Assembly (NCBI GenBank): GCA_018524725.1
Contig: JAEUWP010000628.1
Coordinates: 1 to 16,278 of the forward strand
Source of the DNA: Podaxis mareebaensis
Taxonomy: Eukaryota > Basidiomycota > Agaricomycetes > Agaricales > Agaricaceae
DNA length: 16,278 nucleotides
Reading direction: 5' to 3'
Shown one piece after another: positions 1-8,560 of this stretch. Under the pieces are notes generated by a model, which was given only the letters and a program-made list of their open reading frames with translations, was not told the origin of the DNA and did not search any database. The stretch's first letter is position 1, and every line of letters starts with the position of its first letter. The translations under genes were made by a program, and so were the position numbers.

Positions 1-41
1 CATTTATTCCTGGTATTTATTGTCATTGACGTACATTGGAG

Positions 42-987
42 GATTTTCTGCCCAAACTCAAGAACCATCTGCTCTCTCGGATTCGAAATGACAGCATTGA
101 TGCAACGTACCCTCTGGCTGAACAAAATGCGGTAGCATTCCGATCCAATCGGCTTTACTATCGCAAGCACTTACAAGTTAATTACACCACCTACGACATA
201 CACCGTACACAAGATGTTATCAATCCCGACAGCCATGCTGATGTGATGGTTCTGGCGCATCAAACGAACCCAGGTGACCACCCTTATTGTTATGCTCGAG
301 TTCTCTCGATATTTCATGCCGAAGTGCACGACAACACGCGCCGATCTACAAACCGAGACTCACAACACATGGAATTCCTATGGGTACGCTGGTACGAGTT
401 GGATACATCGTATGCGGCAGGGTTTGGAGCTAGAAGGCTTCCCCGCTTGGCATTTTCTACCGGTGCCGATGCCTTTGGCTTCCTTGATCCAAGAAATGTC
501 ATCCGAGGGGCGCATTTGATTCCCAGCTATAAATCAGGTTATTCTAATGTATTGGGACCAACAATAGCACGTCGACAATCGGACAGCGATCAAGACTGGC
601 AATATTTTTATGTTAATATGTATGGCTATTTCTTTATTCTATGCACGCTTTTTGACAACCCGTTCTAGGTTTGTCGATCGAGATATGTTCATGCGATTCC
701 GAGGTGGTGGTGTTGGCCATGTGTCTACAGCAGGTGGTAACCGCGTGGAAAGCGTGCAGACCGCCGACAACGACAACGATGATGACAGTGGTGATGAGGA
801 ACTCGATTTTCCTGATATGCGCGAGGAACTTGTTGATTATGGGTACGCTACAGGTAGACAGGTGATGAGTGGAGATAATGACGAGGAAGAGGAACCGCTG
901 GAAGAGGATGAGAGTGATTGGGAGTCGGATGAGGGGGAATGGGTTGAGGACGATGCAGAGTTGGAGGGCTACGGGTCTTTTAATTAG
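42..987 (+). CDS. C-terminal exons of a Plavaka-like (CACTA-related) transposase, 5' part outside window
   Basis: The protein reads DFLPKLKNHLLSRI at its start, then NYTTYDIHRTQD, then EFLWVRWYELD, FGFLDPRNVIRGAHLIP and, across an intron (620-668), YFYVNM joined to FVDRDMFMRFRGGGVGH. I know this order of motifs from the C-terminal region of Plavaka-type transposase proteins that are multicopy in Agaricomycetes; no database was searched. The last 60 or so residues are an acidic Asp/Glu tail ending GYGSFN before TAG at 985-987. The reading frame has a TGA at 27-29, and an AG at 40-41 preceded by a TTGAC branch-like sequence, so I place a 3' splice site there and start this exon at 42; the true start codon lies left of the window. 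Within the window the frame is intact, unlike most later genes. The catalytic DDE core is not in view, so activity cannot be judged. The family name is inferred; the splice pattern is seen. Confidence 0.72.
620..668 (+). other. Spliceosomal intron (49 nt) in the transposase C-terminus
   Basis: GTATGG at 620 and TTCTAG ending at 668. Removing it joins AT to GTTTGTCGAT, restoring Met-Phe-Val-Asp-Arg in the expected motif; without removal the frame ends at the TAG at the acceptor. Length is typical of basidiomycete introns. Confidence 0.85.
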
Positions 988-1074
988 ATGAGCATAAATT
1001 GAATTTTATAGCAAAAGCTTTGAAAAAGCACTGATTATTTTGCCATGGCCTTAGAGCGTCGGCCACAAACACTT

Positions 1075-1560
1075 ATATCGTCGTCTGCCTACGCTAGACT
1101 AAATAGCCACGCTAGCGAAAGCTTGCTCAATGATACACGGGCCAACCGTAGATGCAACACTCATCAATGGCTTCGGAAGATATCCTCAGGGCTGGACACC
1201 TCGTCCGGCGTGATTTTTGTTGAAGCGGGAAAGCGGTATAGATTCTGTCTTGTATCTTTTCTTTGCAACCCAGATTGTGCCTTTTCTATCAACGAACATG
1301 TCATGGTAAGCAGTAACTGTAGACCATACTGCTGCTCCTTACTAACTGTACCCCCCGTTAGATTATCACCAAAGTCACTCGAAGTGGACTCGACAAATCT
1401 TTGCTGGTCAACACTATACCTTCGCCCTCGATGCTCACCACCAACGGATAACTACTGGACTCATGCGTTTCCCAACTTTGGCTCAACAACGGTGTCAACT
1501 CCGCCATATTTCGTAACCAAGACGCACTCGTAGCTGACCTTACAACCACACCCATCCACG
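1075..1560 (+). pseudogene. Laccase (multicopper oxidase) fragment, cupredoxin domain 2, frameshifted
   Basis: Laccases oxidise phenols using four coppers; this is a fossil of the middle domain (Cu-oxidase domain 2), which carries no copper ligands. Recognisable blocks occur in the right order: DATLINGFGRYP (about 1151-1189), VEAGKRYRFCLVSF (from 1219), CNPDCAFSINEHVM (1264-1305), an intron, LEVDS (from 1378), QIFAGQHYTFALDA (from 1394), DNYWTHAFPNFG (1447-1482) and GVNSAIFR (from 1491). Fungal laccases have a similar order: TLINGxGRY, GKRYRFRLVS, FSIDGH, VDSIQIFAGQRYSF, DNYWIRAxPN, NSAIxRY. Between exon 2 blocks the frame changes at least four times, and the stretch normally between the GH and VDS blocks is shorter than usual. 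The copper-binding HXH motifs of domains 1 and 3 are absent on both sides. The left limit is uncertain: a degraded ADWYH-like region may sit near 1085-1125. The function is lost; the identity is family knowledge applied to visible motifs. Confidence 0.82.
1306..1361 (+). other. Fossil intron (56 nt) in the laccase fragment
   Basis: GTAAGC at 1306, a CTAAC branch-like motif near 1341, a pyrimidine run and GTTAG ending at 1361. It falls right after the FSINEHVM block, and the laccase-like sequence resumes after it. Its presence shows the fragment is a genomic, not a retrocopied, laccase remnant. Confidence 0.7.
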
Positions 1561-1649
1561 CCTATCTCAGTTACCACGGCACTCTCCACTCCCCTCGCAT
1601 ATCTTTGTCTCAGGGATTCGTACCCTCAGTATCAAAGTGCGACGGATCT

Positions 1650-2123
1650 ATCAGGCGGTAGGCAAAGTTGCAAAGAAAAATTGGAGCGAGTTGACAGACA
1701 TTTTGATGAGTTTGCCGAAGAGGGGGAGAGTGATATGCTTGCACAGACGCGTTTCGTCGTCATACATGGGTGGACCACCACAAGAACGTCCGCTTGGGGA
1801 GCCTAGGACACGGTTCGAATTAGAGCGTGACATTCCTCAGCTACGCTCACGAGACAAGCAGATTGGAGGTTCATTATGGATGTATCTTTACCGGAGGAAG
1901 AGGAGACTGGGAGACTGAGGATAGGCAGCGGCTGAAGAACAACGAGAAGCGATCGATTCATTGGCATACATCAGAGACGTGTTGATTAGTGACACCACGG
2001 CGCTAGAGAATAATCAGCTCATTGGAGAAGAGAAAGCTTTGCGGAGGAAGGCGAGGACACGGCGAGAAGAGTCAATGGCGCTTCCAGAAGTTATGGGGTC
2101 GAGCCCACCGAGACCCCGGGCTG
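1650..2123 (+). pseudogene. Broken coiled-coil gene fragment, family not recognised
   Basis: I do not recognise this gene. Four consecutive segments look like one highly charged, mostly helical protein whose frame flips between two phases: LERVDRHFDEFAEEGESDM (from 1681), then MGGPPQERPLGEPRTRFELE (from 1766), then RFIMDVSLPEEEETGRLR (from 1867), then EEQREAIDSLAYIRDVLISD continuing through TALENNQLIGEEKALRRK (1925-2123). Each break needs only a small shift, and the pieces abut with no gap, which favours indels in a decayed gene over separate small genes. A good donor sequence, GTAAGC, follows at 2124, consistent with the end of an exon. The spacing to the laccase fossil is small and the two need not be related. 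Alternative: the segments are chance open frames; the charged heptad-like pattern makes that less likely. Confidence 0.45.
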
Positions 2124-2520
2124 GTAAGCACAGTTTCTCCGCCTGCCCCTTCGCTCGTGATAAATTCCCGGCCAAAGACGACGGGGAACCGTCTACGGTC
2201 AGAGGGATCCCTGCCAGGTCTACCGTTCTCTCAGCCCTGAGCTCCAGGGAATGCAGAAACACTAGTTGTTAGTGCTACAAGCAGGATAATCACGACGCCG
2301 ATGGTGAATTCGATCCCGTAGCACGCGGTGGTGGAAGAATCCGGTGCACTTGCGAGTTAGGGGTAGTAGTGAATGGCGAAAAAAAGTGTATAGCTAGGTC
2401 TATGAAAAGAATATCAGAAGATGGCGTTCACAAGCGCATCCTCTGGACTAGGAAAAACTGCACGCGTCTTTGAATATGTTGGGAAGAGAGTATGTTTGAG
2501 AGTGGAGGACGGTGCGTACC
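2124..2520 (+). other. No gene supported
   Basis: Possibly starts with an intron, judged by GTAAGC at 2124. Beyond that I see no frame with recognisable motifs. A short stretch at about 2326-2360 (GGTGGTGGAAGAA ... TTGCGAGT) resembles one at about 3774-3800, so part of this region may share an origin with the sequence flanking the duplicated gene to the right. Confidence 0.4.
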
Positions 2521-3230
2521 TTATGCCTCTGCATCCGCCAGATACCCTTCTTCCTCATCACCGCCATCGCGATTACCGCCGTCCTCTCCTTCGTCTCCAT
2601 CCCCCTCGTTTCCATCTACGCTTTCATTGCGCAACGTGCACATATCTTGTTCGTCGTTGCTTTCCTCGCAAGGTTTCTCAGCCAATCCTCGTTCTGCGAT
2701 CCCAGGTGAGCCTTCTCTTTCTCATTCATCGTCCTCATCGTATCCACTGTTCTGACCGTCTATCGTGTGGCTCTCAGCTTCTGTTCATCAGAGGATGATC
2801 GTTGTCTTACCAGCGTTGCTAGCGGTTTGGGAGTTTAGGTGGAGGCGACGAAGGATTCGGTTGATAACACGGCGATACCTAACGATTGGTGAGTAGTCGT
2901 TTAGCAATGTCCGTAATGTCTTCTGCTTCACCCAGATCATACCTTCTCCAGGCGTCATCACCATCTCCGAGCTTGATCTGGTTGTCCTATGGCATTCGGA
3001 ACCCTTTCACCTTGCTTGACTGAAGGATTACCACGTATTCAAGTGGGATGCTTACGAGGACCCGCGCTACCGGGAGTGTGCTGAATCGGCAGTTGAAGTG
3101 GGAAGAATTGGGCACGATCCTTGTAATTCCGTAGGTGTACGTTGTTCGTTGACATACGCGTTTATAGACCAATACGAACTTGTCGATATAATCTACTACT
3201 GACGCTGGCAAGCTTAGAATATTATAATGG
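2521..3230 (-). pseudogene. Duplicated acidic-tail gene, copy 1 (downstream copy), unknown family
   Basis: Read on the minus strand it runs from an upstream part ending VSIPLEYVVILQSSKVKGFR, a TAG (2988-ish), then KLGDGDDAWRRY, a probable intron (donor GTATGA, acceptor CGTTAG, about 2890-2945), YRRVINRILRRL, GKTTIIL, SGYDEDDE, and an Asp/Glu/Gly-rich tail closing EEEGYLADAEA with TAA at 2521-2523. It aligns in one frame with copy 2. In-frame stops after GFRMP, after GKTTIIL (two TGA) and after DDE (TGA) show it is dead. I do not recognise the family; Tyr-Arg-Arg/Arg-Leu basic core followed by an acidic tail could suit a nuclear or nucleic-acid-associated protein, but that is guesswork. The 5' limit is uncertain because the upstream part merges into the end of copy 2. 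Confidence 0.55.
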
Positions 3231-3251
3231 GAGCGGCGGAGCGTATGTACC

Positions 3252-3770
3252 TTACGTCTCTGTATCCGCCAAGTACCCATCGTTCTCGTCGCCAGCGCCA
3301 CCCCCATCCTCATGTTCATTGCGATTGCCACCGCCGTCGTCGTCGCCATCCTCCGCGTTTCCAGCTTCCTCCTTGTTCCCATGCTCTCCGTTTCTGCTTT
3401 CTTCCTCGTTCCCGTCCTTCTCGTCCCTATCGTGGCTTCGCCTGCTCAACGTACGCGTATCTTCGTCGCTATCGTTGTCTTCTGAAGGATTTTCAGTTGG
3501 CCCACGCCCTCAGAGCCCAGGTGAGTATTCTTCACGTTCGTCCTCCACTTCGTATCCACTGTCTTCGTCGTCTTGCGTTCGCCTTTCAGTAGTGGTTCGT
3601 TGCAGGAGAATCGTTGGCTTACCGATGTCCTCGACAGATTGGGCCTGACGCTGGAGGCGACAAATCACCTGATTCGAAAGGCGACGGTATCTGGCGGTCA
3701 GTGAGTAGCGTAATTAGGTGAGGTGTACGACTTTCTCTACTTACAGATTGGCTAGTGCGAATACGTCCAT
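3252..3770 (-). pseudogene. Duplicated acidic-tail gene, copy 2 (upstream copy), unknown family
   Basis: Minus strand. A possible ATG at 3768-3770 begins MDVFALAN; a 54-nt intron (3691-3744, donor GTAAGT, acceptor CCGCCAG) splices to LYRRLSNQVICRLQRQ. The same frame then runs unbroken in phase to TAA at 3252-3254: GKPTILLQRTTTERR, DSGYEVEDEREEYSPG, PTENPSEDNDSDEDTRTL, a long Asp/Glu/Gly/Asn tail and GYLADTET. One TGA at 3510-3512 interrupts it. Its partner copy 1 has equivalent blocks at equal spacing, and many differences between the copies are synonymous third-base changes in this frame (TAC/TAT, CGT/CGC, CGC/CGT, AAT/AAC, ATT/ATC), which is why I call this strand coding and not the long Ser-rich frame opposite. 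Function unknown. ATG use is uncertain; the gene may begin further upstream (an open stretch reaches about 3985). Confidence 0.6.
3691..3744 (-). other. Intron (54 nt) in copy 2 of the acidic-tail gene
   Basis: On the minus strand GTAAGTAGAG at the donor, a CTCACTGAC branch-like motif and CGCCAG at the acceptor. Splicing joins AAT-CT to A-TAC-CGT-CGC and puts the downstream frame in phase with the distant TAA at 3252. Copy 1 carries an intron-like interval at the matching place. Confidence 0.65.
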
Positions 3771-4407
3771 GCTGCGGTGGTGGAAGAGTTGCGAGTGTTG
3801 GGAACAGTATCAAGTTGCGAGTTGACCGTTGCGATTCTTGCTACACAATGACAAACAAATGTCTCTGGTCGTATCGACAGCATGAAATTCCCCGGCACTC
3901 GCGACTCCTTGAAAACGCATTGTAACGATAATTTAGTGTACATACTGTAAGACTTGTTATATTTAGAGTGGCTATAATAAACCAATGATCGCCAGGGTCG
4001 ATGAGCGGCTTACAATCTCCCCTACGCCCGCGAGATACACTGCGTACATAGCCATTTAAGCGCTACTAACACTAATATGCCTATGTATATTACGCCAATG
4101 TTTTTTAATCTTACATTGTCGCTCATCATTCCAGAAAATCGAAAAATTTCATACTTTGAATGCCCAAAAAATGTTGAATATGAATATCTACCCAAAACAT
4201 CATTTTAGGTCAATACATTCTGAATGAAAGGATTCGATGGCATAAGAAACGCGTTCAAATGTTTCGGCCATGCTGTTATACCGCCGAAAACATTGCGCGC
4301 CCTTACATACTGCTTCGAATGTTTTTTTTCGCTATTAATGTCTATTTTATCTTGTGAATACTATACATAGACCAAAATGTAATAATAGTTTTGAGCCGTT
4401 TCACTGA
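3771..4407. other. AT-rich spacer without a supported gene
   Basis: No frame here shows motifs I can name. CpG stays frequent up to about 4395, unlike the sequence to the right. It contains an imperfect inverted repeat at 4258-4294 and several runs of the form AATGTTTTTT. It may be the terminal region of an older DNA element, but no matching partner terminus is in the window. Confidence 0.5.
4258..4294. repeat. Imperfect inverted repeat
   Basis: AATGTTTCGGC (4258-4268) and GCCGAAAACATT (4283-4294) are reverse complements except for one extra A, with a 14-nt loop. It could form a short hairpin. Nothing nearby says whether it is functional. Confidence 0.6.
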
Positions 4408-4919
4408 TGTAGGGGGTGGCTATCTCACTAGATGGTTCACAGAGGCACTAGGATCTAGCAAGAAGGATCATGGTAAGAAGGTGGCGAGGCAAGTGTCCAG
4501 TTAAGTACACTCAAGAGGTTGAACATCTATAAGTTGAGAGTATGACCAATAGAATGTTTACTACCACACTGATTGTGAGCTAACGTCAATCCAGAGATAA
4601 AGCAAGAGCAATATTCTAGATTTAAGAATATAGGAAGCTTGCACTTCCAGTACATGAGCAGCTATTTAAGCTTTACTTCTAAGGTCCGAATCTGGTAACT
4701 ATGACAAAGTAAGGCTATGAGTCCGAGAGTCAATAGAAGTGTAACTATGGAGTGGAGCGAGACAAGAATAGAATGAGACAAGAATAGGAACAGAGACAAG
4801 AAGGAAAACTAACTAACTAAGGAAATGGTTCAAGTCTGAGTTCATCTGAGATACTAGGATACTAGATGAAGAGTCTGCAATAGAGATACAAAGGAGGAAC
4901 TGTTTAGTAGTTTATTACA
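4408..4919 (-). repeat. Candidate 3' LTR of the gypsy element
   Basis: Begins TGTAGGGGG at 4408 and ends TTATTACA at 4919, so the two ends form the TG..CA / TGTA..TACA inverted termini expected of an LTR. It sits exactly where a minus-strand element should have its 3' LTR, is non-coding, and CpG density drops at its left edge. It contains a short imperfect tandem repeat (GAGACAAGAATAG-like units at 4759, 4775 and 4793). Against it: no purine-rich tract lies just upstream on the minus strand and the partner LTR is not in the window, so the exact ends are unproven. The neighbouring ORF's stop (4915-4917) would overlap the LTR by a few bases. Confidence 0.45.
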
Positions 4920-5928
4920 AGTCCATATCAGGATGAAGATGTCCATTGGAAGAGTTGGAAGAGTAGGAGTTGGGAGACGAGGCTGAACTAGGAACAGGGA
5001 AGTTCCCTACTGAAGGTAGTGAGTCAGGGGAATCTTCATGGAGGAAGATGAGGCTGCAGTGCAGGGACAATGACGATGATGATGATATCTCAGTGGTGAC
5101 ATATGGCAGTGGGTATGGAGGAGGATCGCCAATGGGTTCTTCTGGGTTTGACTCATTGATACCTGGAACATTGGAGTCGATGCTTTGGAGGGGCAGAAGT
5201 TGAGTACGACAGGGAGGAATGGCTGGAGGTTCATCAGAGTTAGGATCGACACAGTAGACTTCTACTTCTCGGAAGTAGAATCCATGGGCGACTTCATATT
5301 TGATGATGTGTGGGACGACCTCGGGTGGATACATCATATAGGGATAAAGGAATACTATGGGTTCTCCAGCATAAGGAATCATCTTCCAGCCATGGGCCCA
5401 GGCAGAGTTGAAGTTGTTATGGATTGTCTGAATGTACAATCTGTTGGGATCGAAGATGTGGGTGAAGGGAGCATTCTCCCAGGCAATGCATAGTATCTCT
5501 GTCATCATGCAGTCAGTCTCGTAGAAGAGTGGTCCAGGCATTGGCCAGTCTTCAGAGAATAGGGATGCATGGCTGGGGAGGTGACAATTGGCAAAAGCTT
5601 CATTGCAATAATGAGTTGAGTCTTCAGCTGGCATACCTGTAGCTTGAGTGGTGGAATGAGAGGCATTGGGGAGTCCAAGCTCATGGACTAATGCGTGATA
5701 AATGATATTATGGCAGGAGGTATCAGGCTGGCTCATAACAACAGTAGTGTTAAAAGGAACACTTAAGTGACTGTAGTTTGAACACCTGGGATATTTGGTG
5801 CCTGACTTTGGTGATGTCAACAACTTATCTTTGTTGCTCTTCATAGCATAGGGACTCTGGGGTGGTTTGGTGGTCTTCTGGTGAAGGTGTGGGTTTGTGA
5901 GTGGGAGGAGTAGGTGGGACTGAGACAA
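4915..5928 (-). CDS. Extra ORF downstream of gypsy pol, unknown function
   Basis: About 300 uninterrupted codons, the longest intact frame in this element, while neighbouring pol is riddled with stops. No domain is recognised. Visible blocks are IIYHALVHELGLPNAS, LFSEDWPMPGPLFYETDC, WAHGWKMIPYAGEPIVFLYP and MMYPPEVVPHIIKYEVAHG, followed by FYFREVEVYCVD, then a Pro/Ser/Asp-rich tail ending HPDMDL. There is no signal peptide or clear membrane segment, so it does not look like an env-type glycoprotein. No ATG opens the frame at 5928; the first in-frame ATG is at about 5846-5848. A likelier native start is the ATG at 6017-6019, 16 nt after the pol stop (6036-6038), in another phase, giving a Ser/Thr/Pro-rich N-terminus (MSTTSDNTTATNYP) that hits TGA; this implies a frameshift near 5850-5900. 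I believe similar proteins recur next to gypsy elements in Agaricomycetes but cannot verify it here. Confidence 0.55.
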   Translation of the reverse strand: MSQSHLLLPLTNPHLHQKTTKPPQSPYAMKSNKDKLLTSPKSGTKYPRCSNYSHLSVPFNTTVVMSQPDTSCHNIIYHALVHELGLPNASHSTTQATGMPAEDSTHYCNEAFANCHLPSHASLFSEDWPMPGPLFYETDCMMTEILCIAWENAPFTHIFDPNRLYIQTIHNNFNSAWAHGWKMIPYAGEPIVFLYPYMMYPPEVVPHIIKYEVAHGFYFREVEVYCVDPNSDEPPAIPPCRTQLLPLQSIDSNVPGINESNPEEPIGDPPPYPLPYVTTEISSSSSLSLHCSLIFLHEDSPDSLPSVGNFPVPSSASSPNSYSSNSSNGHLHPDMDL

Positions 5929-6035
5929 GGGTTTGTGATGATGCTCAAGTAAAAGAAGTGATAGAGGTAGGGGTAGTTGGGTAGTTAGTGGCAGTGGTGT
6001 TGTCAGAGGTAGTGGACATTTGAGTGGCTTGAGTT

Positions 6036-6452
6036 TTAGTTGAGGTTGTGTTGAAGTTTATAAGCATTGAGGAAGGTCTTGGAATTGTGTAGGTCTGTCA
6101 AAGTTTGCCAAGTTTGTTCTGATTCTGGGTATCCTTTCCAATGAACTAGAAACTCTAATCCTCATCTTCTGGTGTGACAGTGTACCACTATGGCTTCAAC
6201 TTCCCATTCTTCTTCTCCTTGGATAAGGTCAGGTGGGGGTCTTGAGAAGTGTTTGCTATAAATGTCATTCTCAGTGACAGGATAGAGGTATTGGACATGG
6301 AAGACATTATGTATCTTCCAGCTCTTTGGGAGAGATAGTTCATAGGATACATTTCCATGTTTCCTAATGACAGTGAACAGGCCTAGATGACAGGTGGTGA
6401 TTTTCCTTGATGTGACCTGAATTAGGAGATTTTGAGCATCAAGCCAGACTTT
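6036..6452 (-). pseudogene. Gypsy integrase C-terminal GPY/F-like region and chromodomain
   Basis: Minus strand. KVWLDAQNLLIQ is followed by HLGLFTVIRKHGNVSYELSL and SWKIHNVFHVQYLYPV, matching the integrase C-terminal module of Ty3/gypsy elements (usually LGPFxVxxK, YxLxLP, xxHxVFHVSxLxP). Next comes EEEWEVEAIVVH, an in-frame TGA (6162-6164), then GLEFLVHWKGYPESEQTWQ, a typical chromodomain that in chromoviruses directs integration to chromatin carrying particular histone marks. The aromatic residues of the strand-turn (FLVHWKGY) are present. Pol ends with LQHNLN and TAA at 6036-6038. The TGA replaces what is probably an Arg codon (CGA to TGA), so this copy could not make a full integrase-chromodomain. 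Confidence 0.85.
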
Positions 6453-7300
6453 CTAGCCAGGTTCTATTTTTAGTAGTATGTGCATTTGTGTCCATTCTGT
6501 CATAATTTTGCATGAAGTTTCATGTGCTATTTTTGCAGCTTCTTGGATATTAATGATCCAATTCATTCTTTCTTTGGCTGATAGGGAATTCATTGGAGCT
6601 AGCTTGGTAGGGAAAGCTTTGAGTGGGTGGCTGTACATGAGTTTGAATGGAGTTTGCTGTCAGTTGGTGTGCATTCTGGAGTTATGGGAGAATTTGACTA
6701 AAGGGAGGTGTTCTGGCCAAGAGTGAGGGTTTTGAGTGCAATAGGCTGATAGGTACATCTCAATTTCTTGATTAAATCTTTTGGTTGATCTGTCCAATTG
6801 GGGGTGGTAGGCAGTAGAAGGGGTGTGATCAATGTTCAGCTTCTTGAACATAGCTTGTATTGATTTGGCCATGAATTGAGAATCTCTGTCTGAAATGATT
6901 TTATCTGGTATTCCTGTGCAAATAAACACATGCTTGATCAAGATGTCTGCAATTTGATTGGCAGTAGCAGATTTGGAAGTGGGTACTATGATTATCCCCT
7001 TCGTAAGACTGTGGTCCACCATGGACAATATTGTGTCATATCTGTTGGATTTGGGGAGGTCAGTGATGAGGTCCATGGACATCTGGGCAAAAGGCTGTGA
7101 TGATCAGGGACCTAGAATCAGTTGCAATGGAGGCTTCAAGGGTTGTCTGTTGATTTTGTATTGCTGGCAAGTTGGGCATCCTTTCACATAGTTGGTGATG
7201 TAGGCATGGATGCCAGGCCAGGTAACATATTCCTGAAGTTTCCTGAGAGTTTCAGTGACTCCAGGGTGTCCCACAGCTAGTGCATTGTGTACTCATTGCA
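6453..7300 (-). pseudogene. Gypsy integrase: zinc-binding region and catalytic core, Glu lost
   Basis: Minus strand. The N-terminal HHCC region is seen at about 7110-7300: HNALAVGHPG, YVTWPGIHAY, then GCPTCQQYK. The rve core follows (about 6660-7082) with SMDLITDLPKSN (first Asp), IISDRDSQFM (second Asp) and YHPQLDRSTKRFNQEIEMYL. In Ty3/gypsy integrases the third block reads GQTERVNQ, and the catalytic Glu is the E of TER; here it is Lys (codon 6780-6782, AAA). Downstream are FSHNSRMHTN, a stop, then PFKLMYSHPLKAFP and a helical stretch ending IEPG and stop at 6453. Stops after ILGP, at HTN and upstream of HNALAVGHPG, together with the missing Glu, show the enzyme is inactive. Normal role: joining element cDNA to host DNA. 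Confidence 0.88.
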
Positions 7301-8560
7301 ATAAGTGCTTCTTAAGTGTGGAGTCCATGGGGGGTTGAATGCAACCTTCTTGATCCAGTTTTATGGTTCTGTCTTTTCCTTTTTGGGCTTCATTTTCAAC
7401 ATCAGGGTCTACAATGTTGATTTTGTCATTTTCTCCTGAATTAACCAACTTTGCATTAGCATTGATAAAATCACTAGTTTGGAACTTCTCTAATGGAATG
7501 GCCACTTTAGTGGTTTTGAGCTCTGTGTCTTTACTGGTTGAGGTGTGGTTGGGTCTCCTAGACAAAGCATCAGTGGCACAGTTCTTAGAGCTGGGGATGT
7601 GGTGACTCTTGATCTTATGGGTGCTGATCATAGTAGACCATCAAATGGTTTGTTTTGAAAGTTTTGATGGTTTAGTCCAATAGATAATGTTATCATGATC
7701 TGTCCATATTGTTGTCTCATAGGGTGATCTGTCAATGTAATGACACCATTTCTGTAAAGGATGGATGATTGCAAGGAATTCTTGCTCCAATGTGTGGTAG
7801 TTCCATTTGGCTTTGGAGAATGGTTTGGAATAGTAAAAACAGGGATGCAATATTCTGTTTGAGTCTTTCTGAAGAAGTACTGCTCCTGAAGCATACACAG
7901 ATGCATCAGTTTGAATTTCAAATGGTTTGGAGGGATCAGGGGTGATGAGGATGGGTTCCTCCAGAAAGTGTTGTTTTAGTTTCTTGAAAGTGTCATTGGC
8001 TTCTTTCATCTAGTGAAAGGGGGTATTAGTCTTCTTGAGAAGAGTGTTAAGTGGTAAGGACAGGTGGGCATAGTGCTTGATGAATTTGTGATAGAAGTTG
8101 CAGAACCCAATGAATTTCCACATGTCTTGGACTGTCTTGGGAGTAGGCCAATCTGCTATCCCTTTGAGTTTGGTGGGGTCCATCTTGACTTCATTGGGGG
8201 AGATAATGAATCTGAGGTAGGTGAGGGTCATTTTCTTGAATTTGCATTTCTCAGGTTTGAGGTAAAGATTATGTTTTTGTAGGATCTTGAATACTTCTTA
8301 AGTCATCTTCCTGAGTTTAGTTTTGGTTGGTGCATGGATGAGGATGTCATCCATGTAGACAATGACTTTGTTTTGCACAATGAGTGGAGTGAGGATATGT
8401 TTTGGAATGTTGCTGGACTGTTGCACATTCCAAAGAACATGACTGTTGGTTCAAATAGTCCTCAATAGGTGTGGAAAGCTCCTTTCTATCTGTCTTCTTC
8501 TACAATTTGAACATTGTTATAGCCAAGTTGAACATTGAGTGCAGTCAACCTTCCTTCTTC
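7293..8560 (-). pseudogene. Gypsy reverse transcriptase (palm onward) and RNase H
   Basis: Minus strand. RT blocks: LNVQLGYNNVQI (block with the first Asp position changed to Asn relative to the usual LDxRxGYNN), GLFEPTVMFFGMCNSPATFQ, IVYMDDILIH (YMDD at 8346-8357), LYLKPEKCKF, LRFIISPNEVKMDP and IGFCNFYHKFIKHYAHLSLP. RNase H follows at 7641-8009 with QTDASVYASGAVLL, YHTLEQEFLAIIHPLQKW and TIWTDHDNIIYW, so Asp, Glu and Asp of its active site are all seen. A tether with HIPSSKNCATDALSRR (7545-7600) links to integrase. Stops lie in the RT between 8400 and 8500, at TTTCAC-TAG near 8010 and after KQTI near 7641. The finger blocks of RT before LNVQ are not recognised. LDV to LNV would remove a catalytic carboxylate. 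Confidence 0.87.

Noticed and set aside
2512..2709. Hydrophobic, membrane-like plus-strand frame
   Set aside because: Antisense of Asp/Glu codons gives Phe, Leu, Ile and Val; this is the mirror of the acidic tail of copy 1.
3142..3648. Long Ser/Pro-rich plus-strand frame, with neat GTGAGT..TTTCAG intron-like signals near 3521-3590
   Set aside because: It lies opposite the acidic-tail gene, where GAN codons read as Ser/Pro or hydrophobic residues on the other strand. Substitutions between the two copies are synonymous on the minus strand, and the minus-strand end GYLAD-x-E-x plus stop is shared by both copies.
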